Shown here: positions 49,836-58,148 of the stretch, piece by piece
How positions within the stretch are numbered: position 1 is the stretch's first letter
Layout of the letters: each line of letters begins with the position of its first letter
Assembly: GCA_033851545.1 (NCBI GenBank)
Contig: JAWWOO010000087.1
Location: forward strand, 1-64,000
DNA from: JAWWOL01 sp033851545
GTDB taxonomy: Bacteria > Actinomycetota > Actinomycetes > JAWWOL01
Direction of reading: 5' to 3'
Length of the DNA stretch: 64,000 nucleotides
Made by a program: the position numbers and the translations under genes
Notes under the pieces: model-generated
Seen by the model: the letters and a program-made list of their open reading frames with translations, nothing else
The model's database searches: none
Told to the model about the DNA's origin: nothing

Positions 49836-51398
49836 TTAGCCCGCGAGCAACCTCGGCAGGTGGCGCGGCGGCGGGCTGGCGTGGGCGAGCACCTCGTCAA
49901 AGTTGGAAAGCCCGGCCAGCGTGGGCTTGAGCTCGGTGTAACCGACGAAGTAGCTGGACAGCTGGCAGGACGAGAGCTGCGCCCGCCGCCACTTGCCGAC
50001 CGCCTCGCCCTCCTCCTGGAGGCCCCGCCGCATCATCAGGTCCATGCCCTCGGCCTCGGTCATGCCGCCAGCGTGGACGCCGGCGTCGAGTAGCGCGTTG
50101 ACGGTGCAGCGCAGCTGCATCTTCAGCTGCTGCAGGCGAACCGGCCGGCCACCGTGCCCGGCGAGCGCCATGATCTCCTCGGCGTGCACCGCCCAGCCCT
50201 CCATGAACGGCCCGCTCTCGAAGAGGTGGCGGACCACGGTGGAGCCGCGCCACTGCCGGGCGCGCGCGAGCTGCAGGGCATGGCCGGGCATCGCCTCGTG
50301 CACCGAGAGATTGACGATCATTGCCGAGTTGTACTCGCGGTAGAAGCTGGCGACCCGATCCGGTGGCCAGTCGGCAGGAGTCGGCGACACGGCGAACAAC
50401 GTCGTACCCCCCACCTCGAACGGGCCGGGCGGGTCGCAGTAGGCAACGGCGACGCCACGGCGGGCCTCCGGCATGACCACGACCTCGGCGACCTCGTCCG
50501 GGACGGACACCAGCCCGAGCCGGCGTACGGCCTCGGTCGCGTCGGCGTAGGCCTGCCGGGCGAGCGGCACGACCGTCGTGTTGTCCGGCGCGTCGAGGCC
50601 GATGGCATCGAACGCCGCCCGTACAGCGTCGTCGTCCCCGCCGACGAAGGTCCGCAGCTGCTCGTGGAGCTCGTCGAGACGGGTACGGGCCCGGCTCACG
50701 ATCTCGTCCGCCGCGAGGCCGCTGTCGAGGACGAGGGGCAGCCTGCGGGAGAACAGCTCGGGACCGAGCCGAGGATCACCATCGGCCGAGTCTGCCTGAG
50801 CAGCAAGGAAAGTACGGAACTCGACCAGCGCTTCGTCGGCTGCGGCCTGCACCGGCTCGACGAGCGCCCGCAACGAGGGCTCCTGGGTCAGGAGCTTGCT
50901 CACCTCGTCCCGTACCAGCTGAAGGGTGCCGTTGGTCTGGGTCAACGCCGTCTCGACGTGGACCCGCGGTGGATTGGCCAGCGTGGCCCGGGCCAGAGTG
51001 AGTCGGTCCGGGATCTGCGACATCCGGCCGGCAAGCGAGCGCAGCCGGTGGGCCACCGGCGTGGTCTCGCGGATCAGCAGGGGATAGAGCGCGTCCCCGG
51101 GCAGCCAGACGAGCGGGTTCCACTGCCGCTGGCCGAGCTCGAGGTCGAAGAGGATGCGGTCGAGCCCGACCCTGGCGATGTCCAGGTCGACGCGATCGGA
51201 GACCGTCAGCCCACCCGCATCGACCGTCGCGAGGGCACCACGGCACCGGGCGGCAAAGGTGCGGAGCTCGCGCTCGCCCGCGTCCGAGAGGTCGTTGAGC
51301 CGGTCGTCATAGCTGTGCTCCCCCAGCCCGGTCGCCCACTCCGGTCGTAGCCGGAGCAACCCGCGCGCCATCTCCTGAGCCGTCTCGACGAAGTCCAT
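49836..51398 (-). CDS. DUF885 family protein (putative metallopeptidase)
   Basis: A 520-residue cytoplasmic protein of the DUF885 family, related to M3/M32-like zinc metallopeptidases. The catalytic-type motif is NLSVHEAMPGHALQLARARQ (H-E-x-x-x-x-H pattern), followed by FMEGWAVHAEEIMALAG, where Glu could be a further metal ligand. N-terminal LRPEWATGLGEHSYDDRLND is family-typical. ATG 51398 lacks a strong RBS. It starts 21 nt after the full-length end of the broken phzF-like gene, on the same strand. Activity is unproven for most members. Confidence 0.85.
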   Translation of the reverse strand: MDFVETAQEMARGLLRLRPEWATGLGEHSYDDRLNDLSDAGERELRTFAARCRGALATVDAGGLTVSDRVDLDIARVGLDRILFDLELGQRQWNPLVWLPGDALYPLLIRETTPVAHRLRSLAGRMSQIPDRLTLARATLANPPRVHVETALTQTNGTLQLVRDEVSKLLTQEPSLRALVEPVQAAADEALVEFRTFLAAQADSADGDPRLGPELFSRRLPLVLDSGLAADEIVSRARTRLDELHEQLRTFVGGDDDAVRAAFDAIGLDAPDNTTVVPLARQAYADATEAVRRLGLVSVPDEVAEVVVMPEARRGVAVAYCDPPGPFEVGGTTLFAVSPTPADWPPDRVASFYREYNSAMIVNLSVHEAMPGHALQLARARQWRGSTVVRHLFESGPFMEGWAVHAEEIMALAGHGGRPVRLQQLKMQLRCTVNALLDAGVHAGGMTEAEGMDLMMRRGLQEEGEAVGKWRRAQLSSCQLSSYFVGYTELKPTLAGLSNFDEVLAHASPPPRHLPRLLAG

Positions 51399-51419
51399 CC
51401 CAGGAGTGTGCCAGCCGGA

Positions 51420-52220
51420 TCACACCAGCAGCTCGCCGCGGATGGTGGTGACGGCACGGCCACCAACCTGGACGACGCCGTCGACGCTGAGGTCCAGCGC
51501 CAGCTCGCCCCCGCGCGCCGAGGCCTAACGGGCAGTGAGCTGTTGCCGGCCGAGGCGCCTCGCCCAGTACGGGCCGAGGGCCGCGTGGGCCGAGCCGGTT
51601 ACCTGATCCTCGTGGATCCCGATCCGCGGCGGGAACACGCGGGAGGTGAAGTCGACGCCGTCGCCCCCGGCGGCGGTGACGATGGTCCGGGTGGTCGGCA
51701 GCTGGGCCAACAGCCGGAAGTCCGGTCGCACCTTCTCGACCTCATCCGCAGAGCCCAGCTCGACAACCAGGTCGTCGGTCGAGCGGCTGAACGACAGGGC
51801 ACTGGACAGACCCAGACCGATCAGCACGTCAACCGGCGCGGGCAGGACGGCGAGTGGCACCGCGGGGAGGCTGATCCAGCTGCGGTCACCCTCCCGACGC
51901 ACCCGCAGCGGTCCGCTTCGCGCGTGCAGGACGACCTCGTCCTGCTGATCCACAGTGCCGGTCTCGTACAGCACGTGCGCGGCGGCCAGGGTCCCGTGCC
52001 CGCACAGCTCGAGCTCGTGGCTGGGGCTGAACCAGCGCAGGCTGAACCCGCTGGCGACAGGCCGGCAGAAGGCGGTCGCCGGCTGCGCCGTCAGCGCGGA
52101 CACCCGGGCGTACCAGGTGTCGTCCCGGTCGTCGTCGGCGTCGAGCAGGCACACGGCCGCGGGATTGCCGCGAAAGAACTCCGTGGTGAAGGTGCTCACG
52201 CCGTACAAAGGAATCGTCAA
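51420..52220 (-). pseudogene. PhzF-family protein gene interrupted by an in-frame amber codon
   Basis: TTG 52220 (RBS GAGGAG) starts a PhzF-like protein: PLYGVSTFTTEFFRGNPAAV, then SLRWFSPSHELELCGHGTLA, then TRTIVTAAGGDGVDF, and HEDQVTGSAHAALGPYWARR near the end. The frame stops at TAG (51525-51527) after RQQLTAR, but resumes without a shift as ASARGGELALDLSVDGVVQV and then GGRAVTTIRGELLV to TGA at 51420. That tail is the normal PhzF C-terminus, where the family has Gln at the stop position (TARQ-S-RGGEL), so CAG became TAG. The usual catalytic Glu (SETAF) is also replaced (PATAF). The gene is therefore probably decaying, unless the amber codon is read through. A 231-residue truncated product is alternatively made. 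Confidence 0.8.
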
Positions 52221-52332
52221 GTTGGGCTCCTCGTCGGGACTGACGCTAGGCGGCGGGACGGCACGCAGACGACCCGGTTTCCCGGCCAAGTCGCGATCGG
52301 TGGACTGCTGTCACGGCGACACGCCCAACCTG

Positions 52333-52358
52333 TGAACCGGCTGTCCCTCCCGTACGTG
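52333..52358 (+). promoter_or_regulatory. Possible ECF-type promoter
   Basis: TGAACC (52333-52338) with a 16-nt spacer and CGTG (52355-52358) resembles the AAC/CGT pattern of ECF sigma promoters, upstream of the secreted propeller protein. A SigE-family sigma gene is 3.4 kb away. Weak, motif-based. Confidence 0.3.
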
Positions 52359-52426
52359 CAAGGCCTTAGACCGGCGACCGTCACTGAGGACGGAAACCTG
52401 CGCCAGGTCTCGCGAGGAGGCGACAC

Positions 52427-53545
52427 ATGAGCAGCACTTGGCAGCAACGCGTCACCGCAGGCGGCGCGACGGCGACCCTGGTCATCGGTGTGGTGGCGGC
52501 AATGGGCGGTACAGCGGCCGCGGCGACGAGCAAGAAGGCCGCCCCCGTAGCGATCACCCAGACCAACCTGGTCTCCGACCAGCCCGGGGTGGCCCAGATC
52601 ACCGACCCGAGCCTGGTCAACCCCTGGGGGATGTCCTTCGGCACCGGAACCACGGCCACCCCAGTCTGGGTTTCGAACAACGGGTCGGACAACACGACGC
52701 TCTACCGCGGAGCCACCACGCCACCCACGGTGGCCAAGGTCCCGCTCACGGTGACCATCCCGTGGGGCGCGCCGACCGGCCAGGTGTTCAACACCTCGGC
52801 CACCGACTTTGCCGTCAGCGCAGGCGGAGCCTCGGGCCCGGCGAAGTTCATCTTCGCCTCGGAAACCGGCTACATCACCGGATGGAACCCCACCGTCCCG
52901 GCGGCCGGATCGACCGTGGCGCAGACCGCAGTCCACGTGCCGGGGGCGGTCTTCAAGGGCCTGGCGATCGCCACGCTCAAGCAGCACCAGTACCTCTACG
53001 CCGCCGACTTCCACGGCGGCAAGATCGACGTCTTCAACAGCTCGTTCAACCAGGTGAAGTGGGCCGGTGCCTTCCGTGACGCCCTGCTCCCCAAGGGCTA
53101 CGCGCCGTTCAACGTCCAGGAGTTGCGTGGGGCGCTCTACGTCACGTACGCGAAGCAGGACGCCGCCAAGCACGATGACGCGGCGCGCCTCGGCCGCGGC
53201 TGGGTCGACGTCTACACCAACTCCGGAAAGCTGATCAAGCGCCTGGTCAAGCATGGCGTTCTCGACTCGCCGTGGGGTCTGGCGATCGCACCCAGCGGCT
53301 GGGGCAAGTTCTCGGGCGCCCTGCTGGTCGGCAACTTCGGCAACGGCCGGATCCACGGCTACAACGCGCGTTCGGGCAAGCCCATCGGCGCGCTGTTCTA
53401 CGGCAACGGCAAGCCGGTCACCATCGACGGTCTCTGGGGCCTCATGGCCGGCAACGGCGTCTCCGGTGACGTCCACTCGATCCTGTTCACCGCGGGCCCG
53501 GACGGAGAGGCACACGGCCTGTTCGGCGAGCTGACCGTCTCCTGA
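52427..53545 (+). CDS. Secreted TIGR03118-type protein, probable beta-propeller
   Basis: A 372-residue exported protein of unknown function. Signal peptide residues 1-33 (ATATLVIGVVAAMGGTAAAA). The mature part shows the family hallmarks: QTNLVSDQPGVAQITDPSLV, NPWGMSFGTGTTATPVWVSN, FIFASETGYITGWNP, LYAADFHGGKIDVFNSSF, and GVLDSPWGLAIAPSGWGKFS. Repeated N-P-W-G/S-P-W-G and DVF/D-VY strands suggest NHL-like propeller blades. ATG 52427 follows GAGGAGG. It stands alone and convergent to an aldo-keto reductase gene, with a strong hairpin between. Confidence 0.85.
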   Translation: MSSTWQQRVTAGGATATLVIGVVAAMGGTAAAATSKKAAPVAITQTNLVSDQPGVAQITDPSLVNPWGMSFGTGTTATPVWVSNNGSDNTTLYRGATTPPTVAKVPLTVTIPWGAPTGQVFNTSATDFAVSAGGASGPAKFIFASETGYITGWNPTVPAAGSTVAQTAVHVPGAVFKGLAIATLKQHQYLYAADFHGGKIDVFNSSFNQVKWAGAFRDALLPKGYAPFNVQELRGALYVTYAKQDAAKHDDAARLGRGWVDVYTNSGKLIKRLVKHGVLDSPWGLAIAPSGWGKFSGALLVGNFGNGRIHGYNARSGKPIGALFYGNGKPVTIDGLWGLMAGNGVSGDVHSILFTAGPDGEAHGLFGELTVS

Positions 53546-53570
53546 TCCGCACGGCCGCTGAATGAATCCG

Positions 53571-53604
53571 GTGGGGCGTGGCCCAGAGTCGTGCCACGCC
53601 CCAC
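53571..53604. terminator. Bidirectional hairpin terminator
   Basis: A perfect 12-bp stem (GTGGGGCGTGGC at 53571-53582, complement at 53593-53604) with a 10-nt loop sits between the convergent propeller-protein and aldo-keto reductase genes, 26 and 24 nt from their stops. Confidence 0.75.
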
Positions 53605-53627
53605 CGCCGCTGTTCAAGGACGAAAGG

Positions 53628-54611
53628 TCACCAGCGGTCGTGCACCAGGGGCCGGACCAGCCGGTCATAGACGTCGCGCACGGCTGCCCGCTGGTCATCG
53701 GTCAGCGCCGGAGCGTTTGCTGCCAAGGCATTTCCCTGCGCCTGCCCGGTATTGCGGGCGCCGGGGATCACGACGCTGACGCCGGGCTGATCGATGATCC
53801 AGCGCAGCGCGAACTGAGCCATCGGCTCACCCTCGGGCACCACGTGCGCAAGCTCGCGGACCGCCGCCAGACCGACGTCGTACGGGACCCCGGCAAAGGT
53901 CTCACCCACGTCGAACGCCTCACCGTGCCGGTTGTAGCTGCGGTGGTCGTCGGCACCGAATCTGGTCTGCTCGTCGTACCTGCCGGACAGCAGCCCGGAC
54001 GCCAGCGGCACCCGCGCGATGACCGCCACCCCGGCTTCGCGGGCTGCCGGCAGCACCTCGTCGAGCGGTTTCTGCCGCAGGGCGTTGAGGACGATCTGCA
54101 CGGAGGCCACGCCAGGCCTGGCGATCGCCGTCAGAGCCTCGGCACAGGTCTCGACCGACACCCCGTACGCGGCTGTCGCCTTGTCGGCGACCAGTGCGTC
54201 GAGCGCGTCGAACACCGCGTCGGTGGCGTAGACCGCCGTCTCCGGGCAGTGCAGCTGGACCAGGTCGAGGGTGTCGACACCGAGGTTGTCCCGGGACCGG
54301 TCGACCCAGGCGGCCAGGTTGCCCGGGGTGAAGTTGGCCAGGGTCGGCGGCAGCCGCCGGCCGACCTTGGTGGCCACGGTCACGCCGGTGTGCGGGTGCG
54401 TGCGTAACCAGCGGCCGATCAGCCGCTCCGAGCGTCCGTCGCCGTACACATCGGCGGTGTCGATGAACGTCACGCCCGAGTCGACGGCCGCGGTGATCAC
54501 CGACAGGGCCTCGTCCTCCTCGACGTTGCCCCAGTCCCCGCCGAGCTGCCAGGCCCCGAGGCCGACGACGGAGACGGTGCGGTGGGTCGGGCCGAGGGTG
54601 CGGGTTTCCAT
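53628..54611 (-). CDS. Aldo/keto reductase
   Basis: NADPH-dependent (beta/alpha)8 reductase of carbonyls, 327 residues. The catalytic tetrad is visible as FIDTADVYGDGRSE (Asp, Tyr), VATKVG (Lys) and LVQLHCPE (His); cofactor residues lie in VSVVIPGARNTGQAQGNA. It belongs to the AKR11/12-like bacterial group. ATG 54611 lies inside a 40-bp near-palindrome that would control it. No regulator gene is adjacent. Substrate is unknown. Confidence 0.92.
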   Translation of the reverse strand: METRTLGPTHRTVSVVGLGAWQLGGDWGNVEEDEALSVITAAVDSGVTFIDTADVYGDGRSERLIGRWLRTHPHTGVTVATKVGRRLPPTLANFTPGNLAAWVDRSRDNLGVDTLDLVQLHCPETAVYATDAVFDALDALVADKATAAYGVSVETCAEALTAIARPGVASVQIVLNALRQKPLDEVLPAAREAGVAVIARVPLASGLLSGRYDEQTRFGADDHRSYNRHGEAFDVGETFAGVPYDVGLAAVRELAHVVPEGEPMAQFALRWIIDQPGVSVVIPGARNTGQAQGNALAANAPALTDDQRAAVRDVYDRLVRPLVHDRW

Positions 54612-54643
54612 GTCTCCACCCTAAGCGGTGGAGATATGGAAAC
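54604..54643. promoter_or_regulatory. 17-bp inverted repeat over the aldo/keto reductase start codon
   Basis: GTTTCCATGTCTCCACC (54604-54620) is inverted, with one mismatch, at 54627-54643 (GGTGGAGATATGGAAAC); spacer CTAAGC. The start codon of the reductase is within the left arm. On the gene strand TAGGGT can serve as a -10 six bases before the ATG, so the transcript may be leaderless and the palindrome the operator. Confidence 0.75.
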
Positions 54644-54699
54644 ACGGCACTCACCCGCTGCAGCCGCAGGAGCCGGCCTTCGCGAACAAATCGGGCGCT

Positions 54700-54738
54700 G
54701 AGCGCACGGCCCCTCCTGGGGGGCCTCAGCCTCGCCAG
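54700..54738. repeat. Dispersed palindromic element, single copy
   Basis: GAGCG, then GGCCCCTCCTGGGGGGCC (54708-54725), then CAGCCTCGCCAG. About 30 of 39 positions match the element at 49752 in inverted orientation. It lies between the quinone-reductase-like gene and the aldo/keto reductase. Confidence 0.65.
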
Positions 54739-54756
54739 CCCGCGGACGAAATCGGG

Positions 54757-55644
54757 CTACGGCGTCAGCACGAGCTTGCCACGGACGTGTCCCCCCTCCA
54801 ACCGGCGGTGGGCAGCCGCAGCCTCGGCCAGCGGATAGCTGCCGCTGATCGCGACGGTGAGGCCGCCGGCAGCCGACATCCTGACCAGCAGGTCGAGCTG
54901 GCCGGCAGAGCGCAGAGGTCTCAGCCGCGGCACGCCCCGCTCGCTCGCGGCCGGCGAGGACACCAGCGTGCCGATGCGGTCGGTCAGCACCAGCGACACC
55001 TCGAGCGCCTCACGGGTGCCGATCGCGTCCAGGGCTGCCGTCACGCCGTCCGGAGCCGCCCGGCGAACGGCCTCCAGCAGGCCCTCCCCGTACGGGACCG
55101 GCACCGCGCCGAGCGAGCGGAGGTAGTCGTGGTTCGCGGGCGACGCGGTGCCGATCACCGTGGCACCACGACGACGGGCAAGCTGCACCGCCATCGACCC
55201 GACCCCACCCGCGGCCGCGTGCACCAGCAGGACGTCGCCGTTGCCGACCTTGAGGTCCTCGAGCGCGGATGCGGCTGTCTGCGCCGACGCGGACAGTGCC
55301 CCTGCCTGCTCCCACGGCAGGCCGTCGGGCTTGGCCACGACGTCAGCCGCGGAGACGACCACATGTTCGGCGTAGCAGGCTCTTTCGGCCCAGCCGAGCA
55401 CTTCGTCCCCCACCGACCACCCACTGCCGGCGACCTCGACCACGCCGGCAAACTCGTTGCCCAGCCGCTGTGGGAAGCTCGCCGGAGCCAAGGCGTGAAG
55501 GACACCCTGGCGGAACAGGTTGTCCACCGGCTGCGCGCCGGCTGCCTTCACCCGTACCAGGATCTGCCCCTCCTCGGGCGTGGGCACGGGCACGTCGATG
55601 ACGTGCAGGACGGACGGCGGACCGTACTCGTCGAAGACAACCAC
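54757..55644 (-). CDS. Zinc-type alcohol dehydrogenase/quinone oxidoreductase (MDR superfamily)
   Basis: NADPH-dependent quinone or enone reductase of about 295 residues without zinc ligands. GroES-like domain: FDEYGPPSVLHVIDVPVPTP, AAGAQPVDNLFRQGVL, RLGNEFAGVVEVAGSGWSVG. Rossmann motif: LLVHAAAGGVGSMAVQLARR. C-terminus: EGGHVRGKLVLTP. The frame is open far upstream without a good start. GTG 55644 begins close to the conserved N-terminus; a GGGAGGG lies 13 bases before it, somewhat far, so the true start is not certain. Confidence 0.87.
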   Translation of the reverse strand: MVVFDEYGPPSVLHVIDVPVPTPEEGQILVRVKAAGAQPVDNLFRQGVLHALAPASFPQRLGNEFAGVVEVAGSGWSVGDEVLGWAERACYAEHVVVSAADVVAKPDGLPWEQAGALSASAQTAASALEDLKVGNGDVLLVHAAAGGVGSMAVQLARRRGATVIGTASPANHDYLRSLGAVPVPYGEGLLEAVRRAAPDGVTAALDAIGTREALEVSLVLTDRIGTLVSSPAASERGVPRLRPLRSAGQLDLLVRMSAAGGLTVAISGSYPLAEAAAAHRRLEGGHVRGKLVLTP

Positions 55645-55776
55645 TGCGCTGATGACGCCCTCCCTCGGCTGATGTCCAACCAGGTTGCAGGTTGAAGGAA
55701 GGTTCAGGTCAAGGGCAAGCAACCTTCTCCGGGCGTGGTGAGTGGTGTACGGTGACGCGCTTGCGAAAGAGGGGGC

Positions 55777-56292
55777 ATGACCACAGTCGGGTTCGACGAC
55801 TTCGTGTGGTTGCGAGGCCGAGAGTTGCGCCGGGTCGCCTACCTGCTCACCGGCAACCTCACGGACGCAGACGATCTGGTGCAGGCCGCCCTGATCAAGG
55901 TGCTGGCACGGTGGGCAACGGTGGAGCGGGCAGGTGACCCGTTCCCCTACGTCTTGACGATCCTTGTCAACACCCGACGCACGTGGTGGCGACACGGTGC
56001 CCGGACAACAGCCGTAGCGGACCTGCCAGACCGGGCCGGCATCGACCCGTACGAACTGGCGGACACGAAGTTGGCGTTGTGGCAGGCATTGATGAAGCTG
56101 CCCGACCGCCAGCGCAAGACAGTCGTGCTCCGTTACTACGAGGACCTCTCCGAGGCCGAGACCGCCCGGATCCTCGGCTGCTCGGTCGGCACGGTGAAGA
56201 GCCAGTGCGCGAAGGGGATCGCCAACCTGCGCCGGACGCGGGACGAGCTGCGTCCCTCAACCGCCGCCTCCCCGGGAGATCCGCATGAGTGA
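55777..56292 (+). CDS. ECF RNA polymerase sigma factor, SigE family
   Basis: A 171-residue group IV sigma factor of the actinobacterial SigE (TIGR02983-like) type. Region 2: FVWLRGRELRRVAYLLTGNL and DADDLVQAALIKVLARW; region 4: ALMKLPDRQRKTVVLRYYED, LSEAETARILGCSVGTVKSQ. It binds RNA polymerase core and directs it to stress or envelope promoters. ATG 55777 follows GAGGGG. The next gene starts 8 nt before this one stops, so the two form an operon and the partner is likely its anti-sigma. Confidence 0.93.
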   Translation: MTTVGFDDFVWLRGRELRRVAYLLTGNLTDADDLVQAALIKVLARWATVERAGDPFPYVLTILVNTRRTWWRHGARTTAVADLPDRAGIDPYELADTKLALWQALMKLPDRQRKTVVLRYYEDLSEAETARILGCSVGTVKSQCAKGIANLRRTRDELRPSTAASPGDPHE

Positions 56293-57466
56293 GGACGTGG
56301 AGCTGCGATCTGCCCTCGCCGGGCTCGTCGACAGCGTGGAGGACGTCGCCCCGGGGCTGGCGGGCCAGGTGCGCCGGGCCCAGGCACGCCGCCGTCGTCG
56401 GACCATGCGTCTGACCGTGGTCGGCACCGTGGTCGCCGTCACTCTTGTCGTCGTCGCAACCGACCAGCTGACCCGGCAGGAGCGGGGCCTGCAGGCACCG
56501 GCCACCACGACCCCCTCACCCATCAGCCCGACACCGTCCGTCCGCGTCGGCATCGTCCCCTCGCCGACCGTCCCGTCGCAGACCGTGCCGTCATCGGTCG
56601 CCGCGACGCCCACTGTCACGGCGACGGCAACAGCGACGATGTCCGACCTCGCACGCGGGCGCTACTTCGTGACGCCAGACGGCCCTGCAGGCTCACAGCG
56701 CCTTCTGCTGTTCGGCGTCTTCAGCGGCAAGCCGCTGGCCAGCCTGCCACTGCCTCACGGGGCAACGTTCCTCAGCTTCGCCCCGGCTGGGCCCGGCGCA
56801 CTGTTCGTGCTGACGAGCACCCGGTCCCATCCCACGTCGGCCAGTCTGGTCCGCATCGCCGTCCCATCGGGCCGGTCGACCGTGGTCGCCACCTCACTGG
56901 ACGCCCGGAACCTGGCGGACGGCCTTTTCACCTCCCCCGATGGCGGCCAGGTCGCGAGCGCCCGGGCAGGTGGCGGGGCGGTGCTCATCGATACGTCCAC
57001 CGGAAAGGCCGCCGAAGTCGGTACCGGATCCGGTCAGCTGGTGGGATGGACCCCTGACGGAAACGCGCTCGAGTGGTTCTCCGGCCCTGGCGACCGGGTT
57101 CTGCTCCGGCACATCGACGGCACCCATGCCGGCACCATCACTCCGCCCCGGGGTGCCTGCGGCGTGTGGGTCCTGGGCGGGGTCGTTTTCGCACTGACAC
57201 AGTGCGGCAGCCAGCACGCGCTGCTGATGAACGTCGACACCGCGGGCGTTCACCTGGTGGCCGACATCGGCGCGCTTCCGTCCCCTCGGCTCACATCGCG
57301 GCAGGAGACCGTGGACGGACAGATTCTGGTCCTCACGTCGCCCTTACCGAAGGGCTGCGACGAGGAGTTCGTGATCGACCTGACCACGGGCGTCGCCACC
57401 GCCAGCGGGCCGCCGAGCGATGCGGCCGCGGCGGCCGCCGGATGCCTGGGCATCAGTCGACTGTGA
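56285..57466 (+). CDS. Membrane-anchored protein, putative anti-sigma partner of the ECF factor
   Basis: A 393-residue type II membrane protein. A short acidic cytoplasmic segment (residues 1-40, ending AQARRRRRTM) precedes one transmembrane helix (about 41-60, LTVVGTVVAVTLVVVATDQL). A Pro/Ser/Thr-rich spacer (70-125) leads to an extracytoplasmic domain with propeller-like repeats such as FTSPDGGQVASARAGGGAVL and LVGWTPDGNALEWFSGPGDR. There is no HxxxCxxC zinc motif. Role as anti-sigma is inferred from the 8-nt overlap and topology. Its 3' end overlaps trmB (opposite strand) by 14 nt. Confidence 0.72.
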   Translation: MSEDVELRSALAGLVDSVEDVAPGLAGQVRRAQARRRRRTMRLTVVGTVVAVTLVVVATDQLTRQERGLQAPATTTPSPISPTPSVRVGIVPSPTVPSQTVPSSVAATPTVTATATATMSDLARGRYFVTPDGPAGSQRLLLFGVFSGKPLASLPLPHGATFLSFAPAGPGALFVLTSTRSHPTSASLVRIAVPSGRSTVVATSLDARNLADGLFTSPDGGQVASARAGGGAVLIDTSTGKAAEVGTGSGQLVGWTPDGNALEWFSGPGDRVLLRHIDGTHAGTITPPRGACGVWVLGGVVFALTQCGSQHALLMNVDTAGVHLVADIGALPSPRLTSRQETVDGQILVLTSPLPKGCDEEFVIDLTTGVATASGPPSDAAAAAAGCLGISRL

Positions 57467-58148
57467 GCGTCCGCACCCGGTGGGCCATGATGTCGAAAAC
57501 GTCGTGCCCCTTGGCCAGCCCCTGCTGCTCGAACCGGGTCACCGGGCGATGACCCGGACGGGGGGCAAACCCGCCGAAGTCGTTGACCAACAAAGGTTCT
57601 GCGTCGATAACCTCAAGCACCTGCTCGGCGTACGGGCCCCAGTCCGTGGCCACGTGCACGACTCCCCCGGGCTTGAGCCGCGACACTGCGAGCGCGGCGA
57701 AGCCTGCGTTGAACAACCGCCGCTTGAAATGCTTGGCCTTGGGCCACGGGTCGGGGAAGAACAGCCGGACCTCGTCCAGCGAGGCGGCAGGCAGCATGCC
57801 GCGGAGCACCTCGAGGGCATCTCCCACGGCAACCCGCACGTTGGTGAGGCCCTCAGCCGACAGCGCTCGGAGCAGCGCCCCGGCGCCCGGCGTGTGGACG
57901 TCGACCGCGATCACGTCCAGCTCGGGCTGCAACGCAGCCAGCGCCGCCGTGGTCTCGCCCATGCCGAAACCGATCTCGAACGCGAGGGGCGCCGCACGGC
58001 CGAACAGTGCCACCGGGTCGATGGGCCCGGAGCCGAGGCCGAGCCCGAGGACCGGTCCCACGGTGTCGATGGCATGTTGCTGCGCCAGCGTCACCCGACC
58101 CCGGCGGTACTTGAACGTCCTGATCGGGCCGTGCTCAAGAGCGGTCAC
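57453..58148 (-). CDS. trmB: tRNA (guanine-N7)-methyltransferase
   Basis: Methylates G46 in the variable loop of tRNAs using SAM. The 231-residue protein has the N-terminal FKYRRGRVTLAQQHAID, SAM site LAFEIGFGMGETT, and the family signature LFFPDPWPKAKHFKRRLF, then VATDWGPYAEQVLEV. GTG 58148 overlaps the gatB stop as GTGA, so it is translated after gatB. Convergent 14-nt overlap with the membrane-anchored ECF partner gene. Confidence 0.95.
   Translation of the reverse strand: MTALEHGPIRTFKYRRGRVTLAQQHAIDTVGPVLGLGLGSGPIDPVALFGRAAPLAFEIGFGMGETTAALAALQPELDVIAVDVHTPGAGALLRALSAEGLTNVRVAVGDALEVLRGMLPAASLDEVRLFFPDPWPKAKHFKRRLFNAGFAALAVSRLKPGGVVHVATDWGPYAEQVLEVIDAEPLLVNDFGGFAPRPGHRPVTRFEQQGLAKGHDVFDIMAHRVRTLTVD

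Noticed and set aside
52217..53698. 493-codon minus-strand ORF
   Set aside because: Antisense to the secreted TIGR03118-type gene, which has a signal peptide and strong RBS; low-complexity shadow.
55680..55776. MerR-type promoter or ECF autopromoter in the interval before the sigma gene
   Set aside because: Several AACCTT and GGTTCA repeats are present, but no -35/-10 pair with acceptable spacing could be fixed.
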